64,000 nt of DNA from Varroa destructor (lineage: Eukaryota > Arthropoda > Arachnida > Mesostigmata > Varroidae), in the NCBI RefSeq assembly GCF_002443255.2, contig NW_019211457.1, positions 22,635,709 through 22,699,708 of the forward strand, in the 5' to 3' direction. This document shows positions 40,412-52,839 of the stretch, in pieces. Under the pieces are notes generated by a model. It was not told the DNA's origin. It worked only from the letters and a program-made list of their open reading frames with translations, and ran no database searches. Position 1 is the first letter of the stretch, and every line of letters starts with the position of its first letter. The position numbers and the translations under genes were made by a program.

Positions 40412-40556
40412 ACTACGAAGGGCGAAAGCAGCAATTTTCCCCAGAATTTCCATATCTGCCTCCAGGGGTTGGCAGCGGCAGTCCCCACGCCTTTCCAAAA
40501 CATCCTGGCCTCTCTCCATTTCCACAAGGGTTCCCCAACAAAGGCTTCGAAGGAGA
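40412..40556 (+). CDS. Ror: ROR receptor tyrosine kinase, exon B: Pro/Gly-rich linker
   Basis: This short exon codes for about 48 residues rich in Pro, Gly, Phe and Ser (for example FPYLPPGVGSGSPHAF). The acceptor is CTCAATTACAG and the donor is GGAGA|GTAAGT. It accepts phase 1 from the Ig exon (g|ac gives Asp) and leaves in phase 2, exactly what the Frizzled exon needs (ga|a gives Glu). The other two frames differ in phase or do not link. It stands alone between introns of about 10 and 11.2 kb. In ROR proteins a flexible linker separates the Ig and Frizzled domains. This one is longer and more proline-rich than I recall for vertebrate RORs. There is no recognisable domain, so the call rests on splice sites, phase and position. 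It could be an alternatively used cassette, but skipping it alone would break the frame. Confidence 0.75.
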
Positions 40557-42682
40557 GTAAGTATCTCGTTTGTCTGTTGTGTAACTTCTTAGAGCTGTTT
40601 TACGTGATTAGCATTTTCTCGCAATCAAAAATATAAGTTAGATCCGTTGGATATTATAGGGCTTTCTAAAGTTTGTTTTCACTGATCATATGCTATGTAT
40701 ATACAGCAGTGTGCTTCTGAGTTAACTATTTCCGACGCTGACAAACGATTTTCTATCTACGCCTGTGTTTAAAAGTCGATCCGATTTCAACGCTTTCTGT
40801 TTAATCACCCTGTCTATAATATTTCGAACATCGAATGGCTCTAGCCTAACAAGCGACAACGCTCAATCCTGAGATCAATGAAGGACACATACGAAGAATC
40901 ACTATAATTAAGCTCATCCGCTGCGTGCGTGTTACCACTGTCTGCGCAAATGGGATAAGTAAATTTTTCTTTCTATGGTAATGTCTCTTTCACTCGTTCC
41001 GTTTTCCTCTGCCTGATTACGTTATCGCTTCCGTATGAGACGGCCTTTCGCTGGCCAGCAGGACAAACAAAATGCAGTAGCCGGCCCCGGTTGAACCAGT
41101 TTTCCGCTTCTACACAAATGTAGACGTTGTAACTGCGGCATTATCTCCGTATTACTATGATTACTTGCACGCACTTGTCCTGTGTGCATGTAGCATGTAT
41201 ATATGTGAGTGTCTAACGACACAACGAATTCTATTCTGTTTGAATGGAAATAACAGTATATATTAGCTATTAGAAAAGCATTCGTTTATTCAGTGTTGCT
41301 TCTTGATAGACTCCGCTAGACCAGTTGTTGTATCAACGAAAGGAGATAACACAGCGCCTGTCAACGACACTCGCAGCTGCAGCCGAGGAAGATAGAGAAC
41401 CCTTTAGCAGCTAATTGTCGGCAAACAAAGACGACTGGTGGAGTTATAAAATTGACACTTGCTATGAGTTGGTTCACAGTGTGCGCGAATCCCGTCTATC
41501 TAATATTTACGGAACGATCGACCGATAGCATAGGCCCACGCAGACGGAGTTTTTCTGTCTGCCTGATGTGACCATGCTGTCGTCCAATTGGTAGCAGTGT
41601 TATTATTACCCGTTCCATCGTAGTCGCATTCGTCGCTCACGATCGAATCGACGAAACAAGCCCCATCGTTAACAATTGTTATTACCGAGGCTCACTTAGT
41701 TACCCTTTTCTCTAATGGAAACCTGCAGATAATACTAATTTGTGTACAGCCACAGTGGGCAAGTGGGGCTCGTATCAATTGCATATAAACAAAAAGTGTA
41801 GATATACAAATGTGGTATACAAATGCACAGTTACAGGTTTTATAGCACCAGCGGACCGAACTTTCCTGACCCTGATTAGTCGGTCAGTCGGTCTCGGCAA
41901 AGGCAATCGTGCGCAGGACACTCCGCGCAGCTGCCACTGCTGGCCGCCGCCGCCGCGGCCACGTCGAGTCATCGGCGAGTCATTCAGCAACATTCGCGGC
42001 TTTCACAGATGCTCTCATATCTATATATTAATATATCGATCAACAACGTATATATGATCCATTACCTGCGGACGCATTTGACTCTCTTTCACTATTCAAC
42101 ACACGTGAGACGCTCGTGCAGCCATAGGGTAGTTGACACTCGTGCTCTTCTAACGTTCGAAGATTTAGCGACGATGAGATTTGGACGGAGGCGCGGATAC
42201 GATCATTTTATTGATGCCGGCGGTGATGGCGTTCTGCTGATGGAGACGGCAGACATGCTGACAATGCTATCAGCCGTAAGCTATTATGTAGAAGCTGCAG
42301 TAGATAAATCCGTCCTTTGATAGTTATCACGCGTATAAATATCAGACGACAGTGGTGCTAATGGCGATGCGCTACCTGGTGGGAAGCCGTGGGAAGACTG
42401 GGAATTGGGTGGCTGGCAGGTACAACAACAATATAGAAAAACTCTATCGATTTCGACGAGCCGAAAGTAAAGCAGCAAAGCAGGTCTATTAAATAAATCA
42501 ACTGCAACAGTTACCATCACACCTTTCACGGCAAGCGATAGGGAGATCTCCAGACTGTCTGGCTGTTGCAGCAGAAGTGTCACGCCACTGCGTAAAACGA
42601 TTTGATAGCAAGGTACATGTAGCGTATCGACAGCCAATAACTGAAAAAGTAACATAAGTGAGACTAACAAACGAACTAAGTA

Positions 42683-42886
42683 TTAACGCGCTACGAACGA
42701 TATCAAGGACACAGAAGTGTCATCTGCGTACAACAAGGTATAAATACGTTTTCCTATTGTGGTCAGATTATACTTGACGCTTAGTGGTAGCTCGAGCAAA
42801 GGATACGGAATCAATCTGACGTCAACCAGTAGTGCAGCAGACAGCATGTCTTGTTCGTTGATGCCATCGAAAAACATTTTATCCAA
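42683..42886 (-). pseudogene. Reverse transcriptase remnant of a non-LTR retrotransposon
   Basis: The minus-strand frame carries GINEQDMLS, then about 35 residues, then TIGKRIYTLLYADDTSVSL. This matches the palm region of non-LTR (LINE-type) reverse transcriptases, where a GVRQGDPLS-like motif is followed about 45 residues later by the YADD active-site box. The spacing fits. The frame is closed at both ends, with a stop soon after YADDTSVSL and another shortly upstream, so the element is dead. A further hydrophobic frame at 42284-42670 on the same strand may be its shifted continuation, but shows no motif I can name. It lies antisense in the 11.2-kb ROR intron. Clade not assigned. Confidence 0.6.
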
Positions 42887-44187
42887 GCGCGATGTGGGCT
42901 CAGCTCATATGGAATCTTCGTGGAGTTCGTGAAGAAGGCATATCCTTCCAAGCCAAGAGTGAAGTAGGCACTCGTACCTATATTATGCATCGTTTATATT
43001 CAGATTCGCTTAATTTGACATGCATCTATTATCGAATAAAAACGGTTAGGCCAATACCGGGCCACTTTCGAAGCAGATGCCTTACGATCCTACCATCGAG
43101 TAATCACGTTTGTGGCAGTACAAATACACACATCTGTACCTATATTCATCAAATAAAATTTTTCGTTAACCTGCTAAATAATACCTGTGTTTACCTAAAG
43201 TAGTCTGTGCTCGAGTCCCTATTAATCGGCCGTGCCATCCACTCATAGTCTTTTTTTGCCATTAATCGATAGTACACATAATACGCTTACTGAAGAGGCG
43301 GAGCATATTTATAGGTCAGAGGACACCTAGACCACATGCCAGTTGTCACCGTGGTTCCTTGTCTTAGTCGAGCAGCGACTTAACATCACCATGGTGCAGA
43401 GGTCATTGCTACAAGCAGTTGTAGGCAGTATACAGAACTCTGATCTTTCATAATGTCTTGAGCCGAAGTTCCTTAAAGACTCGACGCCAACAATGTTACA
43501 AGCCGTCGTATCAGTACGCTCCGATTCCATACGTGCACAACGCACAGAGTCTACTGCAATGACGCGTAGATCCTGTAGGATACCCAAGATGTTCTCTGAA
43601 GAGCATTAAACGCACCTTTGGAACGCTGCTCCAAAGCTGTACGCTCAGAAGTGCTTTCTGGTTAATGATTTTCCTTCTAAAGTTTCGCTTCTCCCCGGAC
43701 AAGACCAGAGTAATATCACGACTCAGTCGCCCTCTCCAACACCTCCATCTGTTGCTTCTCTATGTCGTTTTGCTTGCATTTTGCCTGGTAACAGTGTAAT
43801 AATACTACTAACAGCAACAATCGATTGTTGGTTTGCCATGTTTGATTCTGAGAAATTAAAACACTTTCACTCGTACAACGTACAACCCTTGCTGCCCCTT
43901 CGGTAATTGCTCTAACGAATTTGCTACTTTTCGAGTGACTCTGCTAACAACAGTTATTGACTCCCCAATAGATTCAAACTTTTCCGGCGCACTATTTTCC
44001 AACTCACAGATCGTAACGTTGCTGTTTCTATTGTTGATTAATATTTCTGGCTTAACAGATGCTACTTTGTTGAAGTTTGTTATCGCTGTTGTATCAGCCA
44101 TTGCGGTTACTAAGACCATTGCGAAAGTGTGGGCCGTTGTTTGCTCAACCCTTGATGCTTGTTTTCTTGAACCCAGTGGGCTCGATT

Positions 44188-44226
44188 TTCGTTCGTTCGT
44201 TCGTTTGTTCGTTCGTTCGTTCGTTC
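44188..44226. repeat. (TTCG)n microsatellite
   Basis: About nine TTCG units with one interrupted unit (TTTG). Confidence 0.95.
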
Positions 44227-44821
44227 TCTACCCATCATCATCGACTACAGCAGTCACCGGCTACTTTTAGGACGCTGGCAAATGTTGATGTCGTTGAAAT
44301 GTCGAATGGACAGAGAGAAAACGACTGTCCTATCATCCAGCCTGCAACCCAATAACATGATCCCCGAAAAAAGACCGATCGAGACCGAGCCTTTCTTCAG
44401 CCCAGAGAGGAGTTGCCGCCTTTAGAAAAATAAGTTTGTATCTCTTCTCTTATGCTAACGACGCTGATGACATATGAGGTGGTTGAACCTAACGATTAGA
44501 GATCGAGACGATTGGCAGGCTTGAAATACTATCGTTTTGACAAGTTAGTGCAAAAAAATGGGTGGACATCCACATACGAGGCGACTGCTGGTGTCGAACA
44601 GATGAAACTCCATCGACAGCTAGTTGAAACATTACATAGATGTTCAAGGACAGCTGTAGTCTTCAGATATAATCCTTCATAAGCCGTACTGTACACCCAA
44701 ATCCTAATAAGGCTAGATGGATGTAGTAATACCTCAGCATATGATTACGCAAATAAAATAAATGAGATGATCTTTGAACAAAAGTTAAAATACGTTCGGT
44801 ATGATGAAGTTAAAATAACTT

Positions 44822-44861
44822 TATATATATATATAATATAATATATATATATATATATATT
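44822..44861. repeat. (TA)n-rich tract
   Basis: Two TA runs separated by short AATATAA interruptions. Confidence 0.95.
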
Positions 44862-47060
44862 ACGCTTATATATTGAAAACTAACTGTACATTTGACCGTA
44901 GACATGAACCAGACTGAAGCTTCCATTTCGTGTAAAGCATCATCCATGTCATGGTCAAACATATCTACCTCCGCGCAAACCACGCAAACACAAGTGCCCA
45001 TCGATGAAAGTCTCCTAAGGCTGTACCATCGCATGACGTCAACATGACACTTCTACACCCGGTTGAATGTTTAGTCATCACTAACACTTAAACATGTACA
45101 CATTGATCGCTGCGATTCTTCACTCGTTCTTTGCTTCCTCGATCGAGAAGGGAACAGGTTTAGAGGTTTAAAAAAATAATATCTATGTGTTCCGATAACT
45201 CTATCCCTAAAATCGAACTCATTTATCTTGGATGGGTGACAATGGTAATCAACGATCAGGCTCATTCCTTGTCAGTTACACGCACACAATCACCGCACAA
45301 AAAAAACAAGAGAGAAAGGAGAGACTGCCATCAGTCGGAAGCGTGATTTAGAAGAGTCTCTAGATATTCTTCTTCGCGGAGTCTTCTGATCCCGGAGGCC
45401 CTGATACAAATACAACAGAACACAGATATGGTAGGCTTTCACACAGTTCGGCGCATACTCACATACGCTAAGTCAGTCTGTACCTAATCGACTATATACT
45501 TAATAGATCCGAGTGAATGCTCTACCTTTTCCAAAGCAGTCTTTTTCTTTTGAGCAGAATCTCTCCGCAGACTGAGCACTATGGAGCTCATCTTGCTTAA
45601 GAATTATACGTATGATACAATAACATAACGCTGGCATAAACATGATATGAATTCGCGATAAACTTACGTGATAAACGGACGTGTCTATTAGATGTGAGAT
45701 AAATTGCTAAATTGAAGTACCTCCTCCTATCTGCCACGTTGCGTAAAACAGAAGCGCTCCTTAAAATTAACTTCTCACCGTAATGTGCTTTCCATGAAGG
45801 TTCCCTCGTGTCGTTCGAGAGCTAAGTATCCCAGTAAACTCCCTGCTTCTCTGGGTTTCAATTAGGAAAGCTATTACACACAACGTTGTGGCAGTATACC
45901 AAACCCAGAGCGAGTGGAAATATTTTTATGGTGTTTTGCAGAATGTCTAGCCTAATTTAGCTACCGAGTTCACGTCTCGTTTCACTCTGTTCTATGGCAG
46001 AAGAATACGGTATGAAATAATTTAAGGAATCTTTCCACAGGCATCCATGTTAGCACAGTTCAGGAGCAAACAGCAAGTGAGCTCATTTCCAAGCGGGTAT
46101 GTTGTCAAAATTTCTACTTGGAGCCGTGTCAACGTTGCGGTCCAATACGATGATTTAGCCATTGTTATATATTCGAAGCTACGCTTATCGCGTTGCCATC
46201 AATTACTATTTCACCAATCAGTGTCGTTGTCCGTACGACGAACTAATAATTGTGTGCATCTTGTCTGTCTTTGCTTGTCCTGATTTCAAAAGATGGCCTT
46301 AGTAGGACATTTTCCACTCGAGTCCTGTCTCGGTGACTGTCGTGTTTCCCGTTGTGTCTTGTCGACCAGATCATGAAACAGGCCGGAACGATTGGCCCCT
46401 GTTTCAGCGGTCGACGGCTTGTCCTGAACAGCAAAAGTGGGCGGCATCAAAGACGGAGCTTCTTGTCGTCTGCCTAGGCGAGCAGCCGCCAGCCAGATCA
46501 TCGAAACGCTGTCATCTGCTGCTTGTTGAGTGTGGGCGCAGGTCTGCAGCGGCGGCGGTGGCGGCGATTGCGCCGGCCTTATTCTCATGTTCGTTGCCTT
46601 TTTTCAGCGCCGTTCCCTCTCGTTGTCCTTCTACCATTTTACTTGAGCTTTTCATCTCTTTGGTCTTCGTCGGCTTTCCTTTGGCTGGTGTGATTTTCGC
46701 TTGGAACTGGCTGAATGATTGACGACCTCCGTCGATCGACAGGATAGTTCATATTTTTTCGCTTCTTCTAACTGGGCTAACCAAGGTCGAGTGATCCGAA
46801 GGAAAGAAGCAGGAAAGGTTAAGGCGTCTGACGATTTGACGGTCTGACTGACGGCAATCACTAGACATGCGCTGCAGCGGGCGCACTGACTGATAACGTC
46901 TCTAAAACCTAATTGGGAGTAACGCAATCAAAAAGGGTTAGTTCCTCGAGGTCATACCTGTTTCAAGTTTCTACCTGTGCTCCCTAAATAGTTATATTAA
47001 TCGGAGGTGTGTATTCTAGCGCACCCGTTGGACTACGGATACAGAAAAACTTATACGTCT

Positions 47061-47084
47061 ATATATATATATATATATATATAT
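47061..47084. repeat. (AT)n microsatellite
   Basis: Twelve AT units, flanked by TACGTCT before and GCGTCT after. Confidence 0.95.
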
Positions 47085-50000
47085 GCGTCTTATACAAGAC
47101 GCACGTGTCTCCGAGAATGCCCCTGTTAACTATATACGTTGCATGAAACCTAACACGCACTCGACATTGATAATTGCTATCATATGGGTTTGGCTAGAAA
47201 ATTATACTTGGATACTTTATACGCAAATGCTTCTTGTGTCGGTAGCTTTTTTTCTGAGCATTCCTTTATATTTGTCATTCGACCTACATCTCTGCTATAC
47301 ATTTACCAGCACTGTTGTTTAAATAATATACAATGAAGTAGTTTACATCAGTTGTAATGCTTTTTCGCGTCAATCTGCTACTTTCGGACATCGAGACATG
47401 TTGTGCTAGACAAGATCGGAGTCTGTTGATCTAATTGGTCACAGGACAATCAGATCAACAGGGCTCGGATGAGACAAAACATTCCTTGGATAGGTTGAGG
47501 GTGCACGCTACATGAACTACGCTAGTTTTGGTGAGAAACGGGTGCGCGATGATTCTACAGAGTACTGAGCCAGTTAGTCAGAAAAGCATATCCCGTTCCT
47601 TGTTGAGACACGGGCTATCCGTCTTATCGTCGAGGGCATGAGAGTTTGCTTCTGCTCTCTTTCTATGCCCCAGATCCTATTTCTCTCCTTACATGCTCAT
47701 TTATTGACTAAGCTGTTGGCGGGTAAGGCCTAGTCCATCGCAGCCAGGTAGCAGCATAGGTTCTTCAGGACACTTGAACCTAACATGCCTCTACTATTTG
47801 CTCCTCGAGTCCGTCTTCATTGAATTTCACCTTTCACCCTATTACAGTACGCAGTACCATTCGGAGTATGGGTCGCTTAGCAAGTTTGCAACGAGTTACA
47901 TGGAACCGCTTACAGTCGAACACGACATGACACCATGCAAGAGCCAAACTTCAGAATACACAGAAGTTTCCAGTATATGTATCATGAGTTCTTGTAAATA
48001 TTTGTTAATTCGTGTTGCTGCACGGACAAAATAGGGCTTGTTACCCAAGTCGTTTGACTTTCTAGTTTACCTTCGAGTATGGTAAATGAGAGGCCAAGGT
48101 TTATATTCTGTAGAGTTACGCGGAGATAGCTGGGAGGGCAATTGGGGATGTCTATCGTTAAGTTCACCTGAACAATACGAACTGATTGGTTCCGCCCTTT
48201 GAAAATGATCTATGTCTAGTGTAGCTGATGTTTTTGGTGTCCTATAGAAGACTGTGTTTACTTATTGTCACCAGGATCATGCTGACGTACATACAAGATA
48301 TCATGGCGTCAATGCTCTACTAGCCAACATGCGCGTTAGCTTCATAATCGAACACAATCGTAGCAGTGAAACTAGCGAAACATAGAAATAACGTCATTGA
48401 TGAGGTCTATTTGTGTTTGCAGCATTTTTATAAAATTTCTCAGTTATGGAGCGGAAACAGTGAATAGATTTCCTCGATGTATCTGTAGCAAGAAATAGTA
48501 TATTAGTAACATATATTTTGTTCTCTATTATCATTTCGGTTTCTTAAATCCGCATAATAAAACCTAACGCAATAATATCTAATTCAGCTATCTTCTTTAA
48601 ATTTTTGAGATTTGCTTTGTTTTACAATATTCGGTCATCATCGTTCATACTGCACACCTAACGTTTAGTTCTGCGCAATATAGCGGTAGGCGCTATATGT
48701 ACCATTATGAATGATACCCATCTGTCTGATTTCAATCTATAGCAAACTTTATCGATGTGTATCTTTCAAACGTCAGCCTAAGGCAAATAGCGACTCGGAA
48801 ACAGAGTCGACACTTGATCTATGAAGGCTGAGCTCCTGACTCTGTTTCTGGATTCTGGTTCGGTTAGTCGACTTCAACCCGTCTCCTCACAGGAGAATTC
48901 GGCTCGCTGTTTGATCTAGTAATAGTGTTCCGTGTACATTGATGGTGAAAGCTATATGATCGCACAGTAACGATGACATCGAGGTAACGCAGCAGCCGTG
49001 ATTAACAGACGGCCAGCCCGAAACATATCAAGCTGAACCGATATATCGGAATAGGCTCTTACGCATCGTCAATTTTAGTCCTGCTTATTGGCCGTCCGTA
49101 TCATTGGCTCACTTCTTTGTTCAAGGAAAGACACGGGTTTCTTTTCGTATACTTTAACATTCTTCTGATTCAGTCCCCTCGGATCCGCGGATCCAAAAAT
49201 CGTATTTATAGGGGTGGCACCGGTGGTCACTGAACCATGAAAGTTACGTCAACTACAGCTGTGTGCAAAAGTTTGTGAGCTCTTCCGCCAGGTACGCAGC
49301 GGGTCCATTTCCACGAGAGCGTTATGACAGCTCTATAGGTCGGAGCACAGCGCAGAGCAATGGACACAGATGAAGACGTATTGCTTAAACAAATTTGTAT
49401 GGATGAAGCAAAGAAAATGTCTAAGATTAAATAAGACTAGATAAATGATTTTACATCATTGTCTTCTTGAAATAATGAGGAGTAGCTTTCCAACTGAGAA
49501 TTAGTTTTTAGCTAAAAATGCATCCACTTAAATATCGAATGTAATTCGACGTTTGTCACATCATTGTTGTGATTGTAGTTGACGAATCTCTCACAAAAAT
49601 CTATTGCAATGTCAGCGAACATGTGGAACGTTCTGCCTTGTCTCATAGGACACCCTTCTATATCTCTCAGCTGTCTACTTCAATAACATGACTGCTGACG
49701 GTAACTGTAAATGTTCGACGAATGAGCTGACTGCAATGCGTCAGAACAAAACACATAGTAACCGAGAGAAACAGATAATAGAGCTCAACACCACACTACC
49801 TATAACGATTCGGCTGGCGCCGATGACGAGATTTGTCTATCTCGTTGTTTCGTGTTTGAACAACTTGGCTTGATTTACCCTGTTCCGGCGAAAAGATCTC
49901 TCACACTTTAGGCGTCAATGTTGCTAGTCGCCTATCCATCTCGATGCGTTTTCTATATTTTGGAAGTATCTGTGCGAGTGCCTTTCGGCTCACTGGATAG

Positions 50001-51801
50001 ATCAACTGTCACAGTGCTAAGATAGGTGGCCAAGTTAAATTATGACAGGACATCTGTCTACCAGTGCGTCAACGAGCATTACACCGACAGGGCGATGGAA
50101 GAAGCCCCACCATCGCAGTTAACTACGGCGTCTTCCGTTTGTCATCGCGATAACTACAAAGAACCATAGTCCCACAGGTAGAGTGGCAAAGGTTAACCAT
50201 GCGCGACCATGAGCCACGAGATGTCACTCCCGTAGAGCTTTTCGTAGGTTCTTGGCTACGCAGCCATGTTTTGAGTTAGGCCACCTCTTCATTTCCCTCT
50301 TAGGGTATTTGTTTTCCATCGTGATATAACAGTCCTTCCTAGCCTTTAATACATTCATATATTGGATTATTGATAAAGTATTCACCGTTCTAAACCGAAA
50401 TTGAAGAAGGTATTTTTCATATTCTAAAATAATATTACAAAACTAATTATGTGCCATTTTTGTCTATGACCAATAAGAACTTCTACGGTTTTATATGGTT
50501 TCTAGGAGAAAAATGATAATAAGTGATTTCTACATCCGTCCATTCGAAACTAAGCTAACTCCATTGCAGAAGTTCTCTAAACACCGAAACAGATAAAATT
50601 CTGATAGTGCAAGATCCGGACTGTACGGCAAATATATTAAGAGTTTTATTTAAGTTTACTCAATTTTTTGCCAGATAGCTAAAAAAAAATATGATCGGGC
50701 ATTCTCGTGGTAAAGCTTCACTAATTCTGATCGATCTTTGCGAGTTGCTTGCTATAGTCTAGTTACAAGCTGGTTGATGGTAGAGGTTTGTATCGATCGT
50801 TTAACTAGACCGCAACACTTGATAATGCACGATTCCTTTCCAACCCTACTAAACAAATAGTGTCAGCTTCTTTGGCATCAGTCTGGGCTTCGCCATAGAC
50901 TAGGGGGCACATTTTTTTTTGGATCCACTTTTGATGACCTGTAATCAACTGCTTTAGGTATGGATAGAGTTCATTGCATTTCTGTACAGTTTCTATGTCT
51001 AGTATGTCTAATATGATCTAGTAAATCTCTTGGCGTCATTTCGATCAGAAGCCATACATGATGCTCGTGTAGCCAACCTTCTTTAAACGGTTCAGAACCG
51101 TTTGGTGATGGATGTTTAATTTTTAGCTCTTGTTTAACTTCTGTGGTGATTTCATCAACTTTTTTCGTAATTGGCCATACACTAAAAAGAGCATCTTTTA
51201 CATAAACATTTTCAGAACAAAAGCGATAGAAACATCTCTGAATAACGCATTCTGACCTTAAACAGACACAGATGTTTTTTCATGGATCTGTTCAGCGTTT
51301 GTGCCTATCTAATTATAAAATTGTAAAATATGGCAATTTTTTGCGGAAATTTCACTCCCTATGTTAAGTCTAAAAAAAAACCTTTCCACAATTTTAACAT
51401 GTCTACTAATGCTAAATCTCAACTTGTAAATGGCGCCCAATCCACATTTGAGATACGTAGCTCTAAGGTCATCTAGCTAGAAGAACGGTCTAAACCTTTT
51501 CGGCAATATATATATACATTTGTATATATATAGCTTTTGGGCCAACACATTTGATTAACGCAAGTGACGCCCTCGCCATCTCTAGTACGCTGTTGCAGGC
51601 CTAATAATAAGACTCCAATATCTACAACAGTTCCTAATTGAACAAAAGAAATAAAAACATGCAGCTGTAAAAATTTTCAACTTCTTTTTTCAACGAGTAT
51701 CTTTTAGTGAAACTCACAATGACAAGAAAGTCTGGAACACGTCGATTTCCAACTACATAATTATCCAACAATATACCGTTGCTGTTTATTCTGATTTTCA
51801 G

Positions 51802-52079
51802 AGAGTTCCACCCTGATGACCCAAACACGTTTATGAGCGGTGGCAAATGCGAAACATATCGAGGGACAGCTTGTGCGCATTACCTTATAAATCAGACTGT
51901 GTATGTTCGGCCTGGTTTAAGTATGGCCTCTCTTGAAGAAAAACTCGCTGGGGTACTGACGGTCGTTCGAACTTCACGCGATGTCACCCCCGAATGCCTC
52001 AAATTCGCTTTCCCCTCGCTCTGCATGTTCGCTTTTCCGCCGTGCGATAAGACAGTGCATGAACACAAGCCTCGTATGG
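51802..52079 (+). CDS. Ror: ROR receptor tyrosine kinase, exon C: Frizzled cysteine-rich domain, N-terminal part
   Basis: This exon codes for the first half of the Frizzled-type cysteine-rich domain, the Wnt-binding module. The acceptor is CTGATTTTCAG and the donor is CGTATGG|GTAAGT. It enters in phase 2 and leaves in phase 1. Visible motifs are GGKCETYRGTACAHY, then an NQT sequon, then PECLKFAFPSLCMFAFPPCD. This is the typical spacing of the first five CRD cysteines, including the Y-RG-AC start and the FPSLC..F.PPC core. Residues are about 153-245 of the partial protein. The YRG-AC start and FAFPSLC core match the ROR subtype better than Frizzled receptors or MuSK, and the kringle and kinase that follow settle it. 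Confidence 0.95.
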
Positions 52080-52644
52080 GTAAGTTCTTCCTAGATGACT
52101 TGCTATACATGGATAGGTACATAAATGACGAATCGATAATAAATGAAACTTGTTAGAAATTGAAGCCGAGCAAATTAAAATATAAAATAAAAATAATATT
52201 AAAAAACTCTGTAATGAAATATATGGACGGTGACTTCAAAGCCTCTCATATCCGTATCGGCGTCTTTTTTTCTATTTTACGGATGCTTTTTGAACTTTTG
52301 TGCTGCCAGGTGCTTAAAAAGTGTACACTTCTAGTCTTTTGAAGTGAATGATGCGAGCCTATTCCGACATCACAGACTAACATGTTGGGATGGTATATAT
52401 CACGAGCTTTACATTTTAGATATACATAGGGAATTCTGCGAGAAAAGATTTAAATCAGGGATATAATGCACGTGTGTGTATGCTGGATATTTACAGAAAA
52501 CTTTTGCACGTGTGTCTTTTAGCCGAAAAATAATGATTTTAAACATTTCTGGCTGGCAGCGCCGTAATTAGCTCACTTCATAATAATAATAATAAGCGAA
52601 ACAGTTAGTGACTGGTAAGTCTAATAAGTGCTTTTCTTTTTTAG
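52080..52644 (+). other. ROR intron within the Frizzled domain (565 bp)
   Basis: A phase-1 intron, GTAAGT to TTTTAG, splitting the cysteine-rich domain between its fifth and sixth cysteines. It is AT-rich with an (AAT)n run near 52580-52594. Nothing else was seen. Confidence 0.9.
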
Positions 52645-52839
52645 TTTGCCGAGACGAATGCGAATTGCTGGAGGATAATATATGTCGTATGGAGTATTCG
52701 ATTGCCAAACGCCACCCAGTGATCGGAAGAGCGAATATTTTACCTGATTGTAAGAAGCTGCCTGAACGAAATAGCCCTGATGGATTGAACTGCCTCGGCC
52801 TAGGAATTCCGCTGCCGACGATTATTCAGTTGGATGAAG
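52645..52839 (+). CDS. Ror: ROR receptor tyrosine kinase, exon D: Frizzled cysteine-rich domain, C-terminal part
   Basis: This exon completes the cysteine-rich domain. The acceptor is TTTCTTTTTTAG and the donor is GATGAAG|GTACGC. It is phase 1 on both sides. It reads VCRDECELLEDNICRMEY, and later LPDCKKLP and LNCLG, supplying five more cysteines and bringing the CRD to ten. CRDECE is the conserved centre of ROR CRDs. The spacing from the first to the last CRD cysteine is about 127 residues, normal for the family. The exon ends a few residues before the kringle begins. Confidence 0.95.

Larger units (their letters stand above)
40557..51801 (+). other. ROR intron (11245 bp)
   Basis: The intron between the linker and Frizzled exons starts GTAAGT and ends TTTCAG, phase 2. 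It holds the antisense reverse-transcriptase remnant at 42.7-42.9 kb and microsatellites at 44188-44226, 44822-44861 and 47061-47084. A stretch of about 4 kb before the Frizzled exon (47.8-51.8 kb) is AT-rich with no open frame of note. Confidence 0.7.

Noticed and set aside
46286..46722. Overlapping Pro-, Ala- and Cys-rich frames on both strands
   Set aside because: Driven by a GGC/GCC-rich stretch near 46550-46580, with no domain or splice support.
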